From: an uncultured Candidatus Saccharibacteria bacterium
GTDB lineage: Bacteria > Patescibacteriota > Saccharimonadia > Saccharimonadales > Saccharimonadaceae
Length of the DNA: 64,000 nt
Reading direction: 5' to 3'
NCBI GenBank assembly: GCA_948648655.1
Contig: CAPKVJ010000004.1
Coordinates: 5,577 to 69,576, forward strand
Each line of letters begins with the position of its first letter. Position 1 is the first letter of the stretch. Under the pieces are notes generated by a model, which saw only the letters and a program-made list of their open reading frames with translations, did no database searches and was not told where the DNA came from. Shown here piece after piece: positions 1-8,366 of the stretch. The position numbers and the translations under genes are program-made.

Positions 1-1665
1 ATTAGGGCGATTTTGGCACCGTTGGTTTTTGCTGATTTAATCGAAAAGGTTTCGCTAGGTCTATCTCTGAACGAATTATTGCAACAGACGCTCCTAGAAG
101 TGGTTGGATTTTTTGTAATTTATACGATTAGTAAGCTGGTTTTTGAAGAGTTACGGCTATATTGGTGTTGGAAAATGCAGCTCCTAGCGATTTATGACCT
201 CGCCAGCAAGTGTTTCAATACAGTTAGTGAGCAATCGATGCAATTTCACAGTGATAGGTTTTCTGGTTCCCTAGTCTCGCAAACGAATAAGTTTGTCTGG
301 GCGTTTGAGAGGCTAACGGATGTGTTTATCTGGGATCTTTTGCCAATGCTGATTTTGATTGTGATGGTGGTAATTATCTTGCTGTCGCAAGTGCCGTGGT
401 TCGCGTTGGGAGTGATCATTTTTACGATTATTTATGCACTAATTTCTTGGTTGTCTTTTCGTAAAATTTCACATCTAAACAACGAGGAAGCAGCGGCCGA
501 ATCGAAACAGACTGGGCAACTGGCAGATTCGATTACAAATATTATCTCGGTCAAATCCTATGCTGGTGAGGCGCATGAGCGCAAGCGTTATGCGGAATTT
601 TCACGCAAAACGATGCACGCGGGCATGGGACTAATGCGAGCGACGATTACACGCGACATTATGTTTAACTGTATCCAGCTAGGGATTACGGCATTAATTT
701 TGATATTTCTAATTGCTGGGCAGACTTGGCTAGGAATTTCGATTGCGACACTAGTGCTAATTGTGAACTATGCGCAGTCAATTCAGGGGGAGCTTTGGAG
801 CATCAACTCGATTCTGAAGAATTTTAACCGGGTGTTTGGCGATGCGTATGATATGACCTTGATTTTAGACACAGTGGATGATGTAGTGGATGCAAAAGAC
901 GCCGTGCCGCTTGAGATGAAAACGGCAGGTGTGGATTTTAACGGAATTAGCTTCAAGCATAAGGATGCGAAAGAAGCGATTTTTGAGAATTTCAACCTCA
1001 ATGTACAGCCGGGAGAACGGATCGGATTGGTCGGAGTATCGGGGAGCGGCAAGACGACGCTAACGAAGCTACTGCTGCGATTTGCGGATGTGGACAAGGG
1101 CGCAATCTTGGTATCAGGGCAAGATATTAAAAACGTAACCCAGCAGAGTTTACGCGAGAATGTAGCCTATGTACCGCAAGAAACTTCACTATTTCATCGT
1201 AGTATTGCGGAAAATATCGCTTATGGTAAACCTGACGCGACGTTGAAAGAAATTGTTTGGGCGGCGAAACAGGCAAATGCGGATGAGTTTATTAAAGATT
1301 TGCCGCAAGGTTATGATACGTTGGTCGGTGAACGTGGGATTAAACTATCCGGTGGTCAGAGACAGCGGATAGCGATTGCTCGAGCAATCCTCAAAAATGC
1401 TCCGATTTTGGTCTTGGATGAGGCGACATCAGCCCTCGACTCGGAAAGCGAGGTTCTGATTCAAGATGCACTAGAAAAGTTGATGCGCGGGCGGACAAGC
1501 ATTGTGATTGCGCACCGTTTGTCGACGGTGGCGGGCCTTGACCGAATTGTAGTGCTTGAAAATGGCAAGATCGTCGAACAAGGTAGTCATGAAGAGTTAC
1601 TACATAAGGATAGTGGGGTTTATAAGCACCTTTGGGATCGACAGAGTGGTGCGTTTATGGAATAA
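1..1665 (+). CDS. ABC exporter, fused permease and ATPase (5' end outside window)
   Basis: Membrane exporter half-transporter that uses ATP to move an unidentified substrate. The reading frame is open to base 1, so the start lies upstream and about 550 residues are visible. Residues 1-290 hold hydrophobic helices of an ABC type-1 permease domain. The nucleotide-binding domain follows with Walker A GVSGSGKTT (near 343), signature LSGGQRQ (near 445), Walker B ILVLDEATSALD (near 470) and H-loop AHRLST. All ATPase motifs are intact, so it is probably active as a dimer. The last bases overlap or abut the next gene on the same strand. The substrate cannot be read from sequence; lipid, peptide or drug export are all possible. 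Confidence 0.93.
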   Translation: MRAILAPLVFADLIEKVSLGLSLNELLQQTLLEVVGFFVIYTISKLVFEELRLYWCWKMQLLAIYDLASKCFNTVSEQSMQFHSDRFSGSLVSQTNKFVWAFERLTDVFIWDLLPMLILIVMVVIILLSQVPWFALGVIIFTIIYALISWLSFRKISHLNNEEAAAESKQTGQLADSITNIISVKSYAGEAHERKRYAEFSRKTMHAGMGLMRATITRDIMFNCIQLGITALILIFLIAGQTWLGISIATLVLIVNYAQSIQGELWSINSILKNFNRVFGDAYDMTLILDTVDDVVDAKDAVPLEMKTAGVDFNGISFKHKDAKEAIFENFNLNVQPGERIGLVGVSGSGKTTLTKLLLRFADVDKGAILVSGQDIKNVTQQSLRENVAYVPQETSLFHRSIAENIAYGKPDATLKEIVWAAKQANADEFIKDLPQGYDTLVGERGIKLSGGQRQRIAIARAILKNAPILVLDEATSALDSESEVLIQDALEKLMRGRTSIVIAHRLSTVAGLDRIVVLENGKIVEQGSHEELLHKDSGVYKHLWDRQSGAFME

Positions 1666-1673
1666 AAGTAGAA

Positions 1674-2099
1674 GTGAAAAACAAACACATAAGATTTCTA
1701 TTAACACTATTAGTAAGTCTACCGATATGTTGCGGGTTGGTCTATATAGCGACGGCTCGTACGACCGTAAAGCGTGAGTTTGGGTTACTGGAACTAGTGC
1801 TAGTAATCGCGTCGAGCATTGCTCTAGCGTGGTCGAGTACACGCAAAAGGCGTCAAAAAGGGTTCCATGACTGGGAGAGCTGGAAGGATCAACAGCACGA
1901 ACGTGCAGAATATCGGAGTCAGTTCATGAATGTGCTATTTGTACTCCTGGCGGTCGGTTTCGTGCTGGCGGCTATAGCTGATTGGATGCTAGATTTTGAC
2001 CCGAACTCTGATGGTGGTATGTATATACTGTTCGCCGGGATTGCGATCGTATTTCTTGGAGTTAATGTTGGTGTCTCGAAATTAATAAAAAAGAAGTGA
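1674..2099 (+). CDS. Small membrane protein of unknown function
   Basis: Unrecognised protein of about 141 residues from a GTG start. An in-frame ATG at 1632 inside the upstream ABC gene would add 14 residues and would overlap it. Three hydrophobic stretches are visible: near the N-terminus (FLLTLLVSLPICCGLVYIA), after a basic linker, and at the C-terminus. The chain ends in KLIKKK. A charged central segment (KRRQKGFHDWESWKDQQ) probably lies in the cytoplasm. It follows the ABC exporter without a gap, so co-transcription is likely. Its stop codon lies inside the left arm of a long terminator stem. Confidence 0.7.
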   Translation: MKNKHIRFLLTLLVSLPICCGLVYIATARTTVKREFGLLELVLVIASSIALAWSSTRKRRQKGFHDWESWKDQQHERAEYRSQFMNVLFVLLAVGFVLAAIADWMLDFDPNSDGGMYILFAGIAIVFLGVNVGVSKLIKKK

Positions 2100-2131
2100 T
2101 GAGAGACCACTTCTTTTTTATTAATTTCGAG
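2075..2131. terminator. Bidirectional terminator, 24-bp perfect stem
   Basis: Arms at 2075-2098 and 2108-2131 are perfectly complementary with a 9-nt loop. The AT-rich part of the stem supplies a T-run on both strands. It lies between convergent genes, contains the stop codon of the plus-strand gene, and ends next to the ppa stop. Confidence 0.9.
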
Positions 2132-2132
2132 C

Positions 2133-2663
2133 TTACTGATTGTTCCAGCGGGCGATGGCGTCTTTGATGACTTGCTTCGCTTCGTCGATGCCGGCAAATT
2201 CTTTGACGTTGGTAGTACCAGGCTTCTTCAAATCTTTGTAGTGATTGAAATGGAATTCGATTTGTTCGATTAGACGCTTTGGCAAATCTTCCAAACTCTT
2301 GATAGCATCACCATTATTGCGGTCGTCAGCTGGTACAGCGATGATCTTGTCATCGACTTCGCCGTCATCGACAAATTTCATCACACCGAGCACGCGGGCT
2401 TTGGTATAGATGCCAGTGGTCAATGGTTGGTCGGTAATCAACAAAACATCGAGTTCGTCACCGTCTTCGTCAAGCGTCTGCGGGATGAAACCGTAATTGG
2501 TTGGCTTGGCAAAAGCAATCGGCTCAATACGATCAAGCATAAAGCAAGCGTTCTTGCGATCCCATTCAATTTTGTGATTTGAGCCCGTAGGGATCTCGAC
2601 GACGACATTGATTTCGTTATTTTCGTAATCACCTGGCGTGAGAATTTTATTAAAATCTGCCAT
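2133..2663 (-). CDS. ppa: Inorganic pyrophosphatase (family I, soluble)
   Basis: Hydrolyses pyrophosphate to two phosphates in the cytoplasm, pulling forward polymerisation and tRNA charging. The 176-residue length is normal for bacterial family I. The signature DGDELD lies at 67-72 with metal-binding aspartates, preceded by the KPTNYGFIPQT substrate region. The start is supported by an AGGAG sequence 6-8 nt upstream, and a TATAAT box lies near 2694. It converges on the gene to its left over a shared long terminator. Confidence 0.96.
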   Translation of the reverse strand: MADFNKILTPGDYENNEINVVVEIPTGSNHKIEWDRKNACFMLDRIEPIAFAKPTNYGFIPQTLDEDGDELDVLLITDQPLTTGIYTKARVLGVMKFVDDGEVDDKIIAVPADDRNNGDAIKSLEDLPKRLIEQIEFHFNHYKDLKKPGTTNVKEFAGIDEAKQVIKDAIARWNNQ

Positions 2664-2701
2664 AAAAAACTCCTTGTTTATGTAGATAATTATAGCATGA
2701 A

Positions 2702-2734
2702 AAAATGCCTCAAGTCTTACTTATGAGGCATTTT
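2702..2734. terminator. Terminator hairpin, 11-bp stem
   Basis: Arms 2702-2712 and 2724-2734 pair around an 11-nt loop, with T-runs following on either strand. It mainly serves the minus-strand gene ending at 2717, whose stop codon lies in the loop. Confidence 0.85.
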
Positions 2735-3181
2735 GTTTTCCGAAGGTGCTGATTGCTTTGCTGGACGCGGGTAGATAAAACGTTCGACGACCTCTAGGCA
2801 GACAATTGTAATCGTGTGACAGGCGATAATGATCCCCCAAAGAAGGGGGAGGGACAAAGCCACGTTGTGCCGATTGATGAACACAAATATAATGTAGCTA
2901 GAGACAATGCCTATGGAGGTAGGGTTAGTATGTGAGCTTGCAAAAATCTCACCTAATGTCTCGTTTTTGCGCAGGTCAACTTCATAGCGCACGCCACGCA
3001 AGATATAGCAGATATAATAGTAGAGCGAAAACGCTACTAATACTGCTGCGCCAATGGCACCGTGAATCGTTTGTACATGAGCTGGAACAAAAAGTATAAA
3101 TATAAGTCCCGACATTATGCTCACACCAGAGATAAACAGCAATCCAATTATGATAAAGGGGTGGTTTTTGAGGAATTTCAT
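2717..3181 (-). CDS. Four-helix membrane protein of unknown function
   Basis: Unrecognised 154-residue integral membrane protein. Hydrophobic segments lie at about 10-32, 40-62, 90-108 and 112-135, and the tail is hydrophilic. Histidines occur in or near helices (VQTIHGAIG, ACHTITIV). This recalls cytochrome b561-like bundles, but the pattern is too weak for a call. The start has a strong AGGAGG-type site (GAAAGGAGGGAATTCCT). The gene thus belongs to the Shine-Dalgarno-led class in this window, unlike the leaderless housekeeping genes. Confidence 0.7.
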   Translation of the reverse strand: MKFLKNHPFIIIGLLFISGVSIMSGLIFILFVPAHVQTIHGAIGAAVLVAFSLYYYICYILRGVRYEVDLRKNETLGEIFASSHTNPTSIGIVSSYIIFVFINRHNVALSLPLLWGIIIACHTITIVCLEVVERFIYPRPAKQSAPSENKMPHK

Positions 3182-3415
3182 AGGAATTCCCTCCTTTCTT
3201 AAGGTCCGAAATGTCTAGTTACATTTATTTACTGGCTTCTATTCTACACAAAGTGTATCAGAAAGCGGGGATTTGGCAATCCTTGCTTCCGTTATAACGC
3301 AGATTAGTGGAAAAGTCAAAGCGGGTGGCAGTCGGCAATGCTGTATAGCGAGGAAGTCTGTCTAGGGGTGGGATTATTTCGGATAGTAGTGTATAATACG
3401 TTTATAACAAATAAA

Positions 3416-3829
3416 GTGGGTTTCAAAAAACACTCGACAAAGGCTTTTATTTCGTCACTATTAGTATCCTATGCTGTTGACGCTATATTAATCTTTTTAG
3501 AGTATCGGGATTTGGTTTGGTTAGATATTACAGCTAGTGCCGCTGGTTTTTATGCCTTTTACTATTTATTGGAGTATCGTATTTTAATTATCATCGCCAC
3601 CTTGACGGCGGTTTTGGCTACTATTATGGCTAACAGTATGACGCAGCGATTTTTAGCAATCTATTCCATCATACTTAATGTTTTGTTAATTTTGCCTCTG
3701 CAAATTCTAATTTATTCTGTACCTCAAGAGGTGTCAGTAATCTGTATTCTGATACTTGCTGTACCTATTATTGCTTGTCTTTGCTATAAAAAGTTTAGTT
3801 CCAAGAGAAGTCCAGATTCTCTCAGCTGA
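3416..3829 (+). CDS. Hydrophobic protein of unknown function
   Basis: Unrecognised membrane protein of about 137 residues from a GTG. The frame stays open upstream to 3338, but a TATAAT box at 3392-3397 lies only about 19 nt before the GTG, so the short form is preferred. Four hydrophobic segments make up most of the chain, followed by a basic tail (CYKKFSSKRSPDS). No Shine-Dalgarno is visible. A strong minus-strand promoter just downstream at 3843-3871 points into this gene, so antisense transcription is possible. The function cannot be inferred. Confidence 0.55.
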   Translation: MGFKKHSTKAFISSLLVSYAVDAILIFLEYRDLVWLDITASAAGFYAFYYLLEYRILIIIATLTAVLATIMANSMTQRFLAIYSIILNVLLILPLQILIYSVPQEVSVICILILAVPIIACLCYKKFSSKRSPDSLS

Positions 3830-3842
3830 TCTACATACTTTC

Positions 3843-3871
3843 ATTGTAGCACAGATTGTAGTAAAAGTCAA
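3843..3871 (-). promoter_or_regulatory. Consensus promoter pointing left, antisense to the neighbouring ORF
   Basis: On the minus strand TTGACT (3866-3871), 17-bp spacer, TACAAT (3843-3848), preceded by TGTGC. No minus-strand gene follows for more than 650 bp, so it is an orphan or antisense promoter. Confidence 0.7.
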
Positions 3872-3902
3872 TACCTTTTATGCTTTTCTGGAAAAATGCA
3901 AC

Positions 3903-5114
3903 CTATTTAGCGTTGTGATTATAGGGCTTTTGGTTAGGGTCTTGGAAGATTTTTTCGTCTTTGATATCGTCGGGGAGATAATTCTTGTCAAGGTGGAAGC
4001 CAGCTTCCCACTTCTGGCCCTTGCCAAAACCAAGATCTTTCATGAGTTTGGTAGGCGCATTACGCAGCCAAGTCGGAACTGGACAACCCATGCTTTTTCG
4101 AGCTAGGCTTTGGGCACGGGCCCAGCCATTGTAGGTGTCGCGATTTTTCTTGGCTTTGGCGAGGACAACGGCGACATGGCTCAAGATAATACCACCTTCG
4201 GGCATGCCGACACGCTCAATTGCCTGAAAACAACTAACAGCGAGATTGAGGGCACCATTGCCGGCAAGACCGATGTCTTCGGAGGCAAAAATGACCATAC
4301 GGCGAGCGATGAATTTCGGATCTTCGCCACTCTCGACCATGCGGGCGAGGTAGTAAAGCGTAGCGTCGACGTCGGAACCGCGCATGGATTTGATGAAGGC
4401 GGAAATGTTGTCGTAATGATAGTCGCCGGATTTGTCGTAGAGGGGCATTTTTTTGCCGACGGCAGTCTCGATGACGTCACGGTCGACCTTTTTGGCAATA
4501 CTTAAAGAAAGCTCAAGGTCGCCCAGCGCCGAGCGCGCATCGCCGCCAGAGAGATCGGCGAGATAATCTAGAGCTTCGTCCGTGACACGCTTTTCAGCCT
4601 TTTCGGCTACTAGCGCTCGGCGCAACACCGTCATAATGCTAGGTTTTGACAGAGGCGCGACGACCACTACACGCGAACGCGAAAGTAGCGGCGAAATGAC
4701 TTCAAAGCTAGGATTCTCGGTCGTCGCGCCGATGAGGATGATGAGACCCGACTCAACATGAGGCAAAAATGCGTCCTGCTGCGCCTTATTAAACCGGTGA
4801 ATTTCATCTACAAAAAGCACTGTGCGGATTTTTAGATTCCAGTTCGTCCGTGCGCGCTCGACAACTTCTTCAATATCTTTCTTCCCAGCTGTTACCGCCG
4901 AGAGTTCTACGAAATCAGCCTTGTATTCTTTGGCTAAAATTCGTGCAAGAGTAGTCTTCCCCGTGCCGGGAGGTCCCCAAAAAATTAGATTCACTGGCTC
5001 GGCTTTTTTGACAATTTCTGTCAAAATTTTGCCCGGACCGATAATTTCATCCTGGCCAACCACCTCCGACAAACTCTGCGGACGCATACGCTCCGCGAGG
5101 GGGACTCTGTTCAT
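3903..5114 (-). CDS. rarA: Replication-associated recombination protein A (MgsA/RarA clamp-loader-like AAA+ ATPase)
   Basis: AAA+ ATPase acting at stalled replication forks, related to clamp-loader subunits and RuvB. The 403-residue length is typical. Walker A GPPGTGKTT is at 47-55, Walker B FVDEIHRF near 101-108, and sensor 1 GATTENPSF follows. The C-terminal part matches the tetramerisation domain (GMPEGGIILSHVAVVLAKAKK). The frame stays open 37 codons upstream, but MNRVPLAERMRP is the conserved start. It follows TGTTATAAT by about 8 nt, suggesting a leaderless message. An upstream hairpin separates it from the 81-residue ORF. Confidence 0.95.
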   Translation of the reverse strand: MNRVPLAERMRPQSLSEVVGQDEIIGPGKILTEIVKKAEPVNLIFWGPPGTGKTTLARILAKEYKADFVELSAVTAGKKDIEEVVERARTNWNLKIRTVLFVDEIHRFNKAQQDAFLPHVESGLIILIGATTENPSFEVISPLLSRSRVVVVAPLSKPSIMTVLRRALVAEKAEKRVTDEALDYLADLSGGDARSALGDLELSLSIAKKVDRDVIETAVGKKMPLYDKSGDYHYDNISAFIKSMRGSDVDATLYYLARMVESGEDPKFIARRMVIFASEDIGLAGNGALNLAVSCFQAIERVGMPEGGIILSHVAVVLAKAKKNRDTYNGWARAQSLARKSMGCPVPTWLRNAPTKLMKDLGFGKGQKWEAGFHLDKNYLPDDIKDEKIFQDPNQKPYNHNAK

Positions 5115-5132
5115 GGATATATTATAACAGAA

Positions 5133-5161
5133 AACGTCGTACCATATTATGATACGACGTT
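5133..5161 (-). terminator. Terminator hairpin, 9-bp stem
   Basis: Arms 5133-5141 and 5153-5161, followed on the minus strand by TTTTCTGTT. It ends the small gene at 5182-5427 and lies directly before the rarA -10 box. Confidence 0.75.
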
Positions 5162-5181
5162 CGATACTAAACACATAAAAA

Positions 5182-5427
5182 TCAACTTTTAGAGGAAACA
5201 AACTCGTCCCATGCTTTCTGCTCATTCCGCTGCTTGCTAAACCATTTTACCAATTCCGGTCGCTGACGTTCGGTAATTGGGACAAGGTAAGTGACGATTA
5301 CCGCCCTACTGCCTACGTATTTCCAGTCTCCAATAGTATTCTGGGGTGCTACGAATGAATCCTCCTCGCCGGCATCTATCGTGATACTGATAATCGCGGC
5401 ATTTGCATCTTTGTCTTCAGGCGGCAA
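5182..5427 (-). CDS. Short hypothetical protein, TTG start
   Basis: Unrecognised, about 81 residues. The only in-frame start is TTG, because a TGA stop lies about 60 nt upstream. The frame between that stop and the TTG is coding-like, so the gene may have lost an N-terminal part or have a frameshift near 5450-5480. The sequence is acidic at the N-terminus and mixed later, with no signal peptide or membrane segment (ISITIDAGEED, WFSKQRNEQKAWDEF). It follows recO on the same strand by about 60 bp and ends before a clear terminator, so it is probably the last gene of the recO operon. Confidence 0.5.
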   Translation of the reverse strand: MPPEDKDANAAIISITIDAGEEDSFVAPQNTIGDWKYVGSRAVIVTYLVPITERQRPELVKWFSKQRNEQKAWDEFVSSKS

Positions 5428-5489
5428 GGGCTCAAAATAGTAAGTTTTTCGCTTACCAGCAGCAAATTGTCAATGAGTTTGTAGAGAAA

Positions 5490-6167
5490 TTAGCTATATT
5501 GTCGAGACAATAATTCAAGCTGCGGGAGTAGGTCTTCGTATTGATTAACTTTTGTTGCCCAGAGTAGCGGATTTGCGACCAAAAAACGGGCAAATTTAAT
5601 TTCATCAGCACCAATCGGGCCACGATCGTCAGGGCGTAGTGCGGCTTCGGTCGTATCCCAGACATAACGACTGGTCGGATCAAGATTATTGCCATAAATA
5701 TCGCAAACTAGGTTAAGTTCTTCACCGCAGATTCGGGCGAGATTGAGGAGAAACCAAGTCTCGACAAGCGATAAAGACAATCCTTGATTGAGACCTTTCA
5801 GGGATTGTTCGAGTAAAGAAAAATGCTCCGGGCTACTAATTTGTTCGGTGGTACTACCCAGTTTCTTGAGAAAATTACTTGCGAGTTCGAGTCGCGTCAG
5901 GTCAGTCATAATATTATTATAAAACTGCAACATTTTGGCACTTGTCAATACGCCCAAATCGCCGCGTCCACGATGGATTACGACATCGGCGACCGAGAAA
6001 AGCTCAATCGCTCCAGCAAGACGGGATTTTTCTTTGCGTACGCCTCGCGCTATGACAGAAATCTTACCTTCTGGAGTCAGAAGATTGAGAATACGGTCGG
6101 ATTCACCATATTTGGTACGTCGGAGGACAATAGCGTGAGTGCGAAGATCAGTCGGCATTTGATTCAA
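5490..6167 (-). CDS. recO: DNA repair protein RecO
   Basis: Mediator that helps load RecA onto SSB-coated DNA in RecFOR gap repair. The N-terminal OB-fold is evident (LRTHAIVLRRTKYGESDRILNLLTPEGKISVIARGVRK, shown by its pattern over residues 7-46). An alpha-helical C-terminal domain follows. The 225-residue length is near normal. The cysteine zinc site of many RecO proteins is not apparent; only isolated cysteines are present. The 5' end overlaps the response regulator gene by 20 bp, so the two are translationally linked. ATG at 6167 or the internal MPTDL are both possible starts. Confidence 0.9.
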   Translation of the reverse strand: MNQMPTDLRTHAIVLRRTKYGESDRILNLLTPEGKISVIARGVRKEKSRLAGAIELFSVADVVIHRGRGDLGVLTSAKMLQFYNNIMTDLTRLELASNFLKKLGSTTEQISSPEHFSLLEQSLKGLNQGLSLSLVETWFLLNLARICGEELNLVCDIYGNNLDPTSRYVWDTTEAALRPDDRGPIGADEIKFARFLVANPLLWATKVNQYEDLLPQLELLSRQYS

Positions 6168-6609
6168 GATATTGATTCAATTCGGCAAGGTTGGACGGTG
6201 GTGTCGCTGGTGTCTTGCTAGAGGTAAGGCTTTTAATAATTGCTTCGTTAATGTCTTCAGGAGTCATTGTAGCTTTGTCTAGGGTTTGGCGCACTCCGTA
6301 GTGCTCAAGATTGCGGTGCGACAAATCAAGCGTAGAGATTAAAATCACTGGTATTTTGGCGGTATCAGTATAGGAAATCATCTCATTAAGAAAAGTAAAG
6401 CCATCTGGTCCGCTTAATAATACATCAAGCAAAATCAAATCTGGCAGTTCTTCACGTACGGCGTTCATTGCAGATACAGCATCATTAAATACTTCAATGA
6501 CTGGTTGCTCGGTCTTGCCACCCAGCGTAGGAATTTGGGTAGTTTGTGCGGCGAGACCAATCACGTCAGCCATGATTGGTTCATCTTCTATGATGTAAAT
6601 TTTTGTCAT
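6148..6609 (-). CDS. Stand-alone response regulator receiver (CheY-like)
   Basis: Phosphoacceptor signalling protein of 153 residues with a single receiver domain and no DNA-binding output domain. The acidic pair E8-D9, the phosphorylatable D62 in LILLDVLL, the S92/T93 switch and K112 in LDKAT are all present. It should therefore be functional. The C-terminal 30 residues are a low-complexity Pro/Thr-containing tail. It lies just downstream of the histidine kinase gene (10-bp gap) and overlaps recO, so kinase, regulator and recO probably form one transcript. The output target is unknown. Confidence 0.9.
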   Translation of the reverse strand: MTKIYIIEDEPIMADVIGLAAQTTQIPTLGGKTEQPVIEVFNDAVSAMNAVREELPDLILLDVLLSGPDGFTFLNEMISYTDTAKIPVILISTLDLSHRNLEHYGVRQTLDKATMTPEDINEAIIKSLTSSKTPATPPSNLAELNQYLESNAD

Positions 6610-6619
6610 GTAATCCTTT

Positions 6620-7309
6620 CTATGAAATTAATGATAATTGGCGAGATGCAATCAAATCGACAAAAAAGCTCGTACCGTCACGATGGCGGATGGCACCGAG
6701 TTTGGCATGCATATGATGCGCAAAATTGGAGGCGATATAGATGCCCAGTCCAGAACTGCCTGGTCGCATGGAGATTGCGGTCGGTTGGTCAAGCGCGCCA
6801 CGTTCTAGATCGCGATAGATTTCTATCGGCAAAGCCGGACCATAATCACGGACGGCAATGCGGATTTTGCCTTGATGGTCAGAGACATTGAGATAGCTAC
6901 AACTTTGACTTTCGGAATAACGCAAAGCATTCGTGCAAAAATTATAAATAATACTATAAAGTAACTCACGGTTTGCAGAAGCGAGACGGGACTTGTTGGT
7001 GTAGGAAGCTTGGATTTTGCACTGCTCGACCTGGAAAAGTGGCGTCAGCTCGCGCAGAACACTATCGCAGACCCCGCGCACACCGACTGGTTCCGTCACA
7101 AAAAAGCTGTCCTCAAGGCGTGCCATACGCGTCAGATCATTAACCTGGCGTAGAGCACGCTCGGACGTCTGGAGAAGCTGATCTCGTAATCGCTGGCGCT
7201 GCGACTCATTACTAGTGAGATCGAGGGCAAGCGTCAGCTGGCGCATCAAGCAAAGCGGAGCCTTCAACTCGTGCGCTGCAACCAAAACCCCATTCACCTC
7301 CATTGACAT
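6620..7309 (-). CDS. Cytoplasmic sensor histidine kinase
   Basis: Short 229-residue kinase with only HisKA and HATPase_c domains and no membrane or sensor domain. The H-box AAHELKAPL gives phosphorylated H13. N-box NFCTNALRY, G1-like RDYGPALP and G2 GSSGLGIYIA are visible. It likely phosphorylates the adjacent receiver protein. The missing input domain means the signal is internal or comes from a partner. A GCTATAAT box lies about 10 nt before the ATG, consistent with a leaderless message. Confidence 0.9.
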   Translation of the reverse strand: MSMEVNGVLVAAHELKAPLCLMRQLTLALDLTSNESQRQRLRDQLLQTSERALRQVNDLTRMARLEDSFFVTEPVGVRGVCDSVLRELTPLFQVEQCKIQASYTNKSRLASANRELLYSIIYNFCTNALRYSESQSCSYLNVSDHQGKIRIAVRDYGPALPIEIYRDLERGALDQPTAISMRPGSSGLGIYIASNFAHHMHAKLGAIRHRDGTSFFVDLIASRQLSLIS

Positions 7310-7342
7310 ATATATATTATAGCACGGTTAGGGCGGGATTCA

Positions 7343-8113
7343 CTATTCGACAAAAGTCACCGTATCGAGCAATTTGAAGAATTCTTCACTAAATAGCATT
7401 GCATCAGTCTGTAATAATACCGTCTTGTCGCGCAACTTAAACACCGCTACGATTCCCTGTAGCTTATTAGGAAGCTCACCGGTATAGACATTCGCAACGA
7501 CCGAGCCGATATTGCGCGTAGCGACTGTGAGGCCACCCTTGCCGATTAGCCCATCATAAGTCTTTGTCACAGTATCAAAAGCCGCATCACGAATTGTGAC
7601 ACGCAAGGCATTGATTGAAGTATTGGAAACCGGTAAAACCTCACCAGGATTTAGATAGGCCTCGTAATCACCGCCGTTTACGGCGTCTTTGGCGATATAG
7701 ATATTCCATGTTTTGGGATATTCAAAACTCAGACTGCCATAATCAGCGGGGCCAGCAAAACTTTTGTAGGGATACTTTTCCCGCTCGAGAAACTCATTCT
7801 CAAGCTTGGTGGTGTTTTCGGATACAGCAACGGCGACTTCAGCACTAATTTGCCCCTCAACGTCCGTCCGGACATTATCCCACTCGATGTATTTCCAAAT
7901 AAATAACCCGATAAAAGTTACAGCTATCAAGCTAACTATAATGAGAATGATAGTTTCGGCCATGCCACCGCGTGTTTTTGTCGCAACCGCTGGTGCACTA
8001 GTGCCAACTGGGCCCATAGCCCCCTGTGGAGCTACAGCACCAGGCGCAGGAGGAGCAAAAGGTTGTGTAGGGGCGGGTTCGACAACACTGCCATAAGAAG
8101 ATTTGTTTTGCAT
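7343..8113 (-). CDS. Membrane-anchored extracytoplasmic protein, PsbP/DUF1795-like domain possible
   Basis: Unassigned 256-residue protein. The first 50 residues are rich in Pro/Ala (PAPTQPFAPPAPGAVAP) and cytoplasmic. One transmembrane segment follows at about 54-74 (IILIIVSLIAVTFIGLFIW), then an external domain. The segment YGSLSFEYPKTWNIY resembles the opening of PsbP/DUF1795-type lipoprotein domains, which is a weak hint only. A similar architecture (Pro-rich cytosolic tail, one TM, external domain) occurs in the unrelated-looking gene at 51581-52699. A TATAATAAACAT sequence directly before the ATG suggests a leaderless message. Confidence 0.65.
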   Translation of the reverse strand: MQNKSSYGSVVEPAPTQPFAPPAPGAVAPQGAMGPVGTSAPAVATKTRGGMAETIILIIVSLIAVTFIGLFIWKYIEWDNVRTDVEGQISAEVAVAVSENTTKLENEFLEREKYPYKSFAGPADYGSLSFEYPKTWNIYIAKDAVNGGDYEAYLNPGEVLPVSNTSINALRVTIRDAAFDTVTKTYDGLIGKGGLTVATRNIGSVVANVYTGELPNKLQGIVAVFKLRDKTVLLQTDAMLFSEEFFKLLDTVTFVE

Positions 8114-8156
8114 ATGTTTATTATATTACAGCTTCTGGGATTTTGTAAAGATAGCT

Positions 8157-8366
8157 CTACTCTTTGGTAAAATCGCCTATGACTTCGACTTGGTTTTTAA
8201 GAGTGGTGAGATCCTGCTCGATGCCCTTTGCTAGTCGCATGGATTCTTTGTACTTGTCGAGGGCTTCGTCGAGATTAAACTCGTCGCTATAAAACCATTC
8301 GCTGTATTCTGAAAGTTGTTCTATGCGAGATTCTAAGGATTTTTTATTGGTTGCGTTTTTGGGCAT
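8157..8366 (-). CDS. xseB: Exodeoxyribonuclease VII small subunit
   Basis: Small helical subunit that binds the XseA C-terminus to form exonuclease VII, which degrades single-stranded DNA. At 69 residues it has family length and the conserved FNLDEALDKYKESMRLAKGIEQDL segment (positions about 30-53). Its start lies inside the 3' end of xseA (23-bp overlap), so translation is coupled. The gene pair and the motif together make the call firm. Confidence 0.92.
   Translation of the reverse strand: MPKNATNKKSLESRIEQLSEYSEWFYSDEFNLDEALDKYKESMRLAKGIEQDLTTLKNQVEVIGDFTKE

Noticed and set aside
3756..4106. Plus-strand ORF of 116 codons over the rarA 3' end
   Set aside because: It lies antisense to the conserved rarA coding region and has no ribosome-binding site or recognisable composition.
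5453..5695. ORF of 80 codons overlapping the recO 3' end
   Set aside because: It is a shadow frame of recO on the same strand with no domain pattern.
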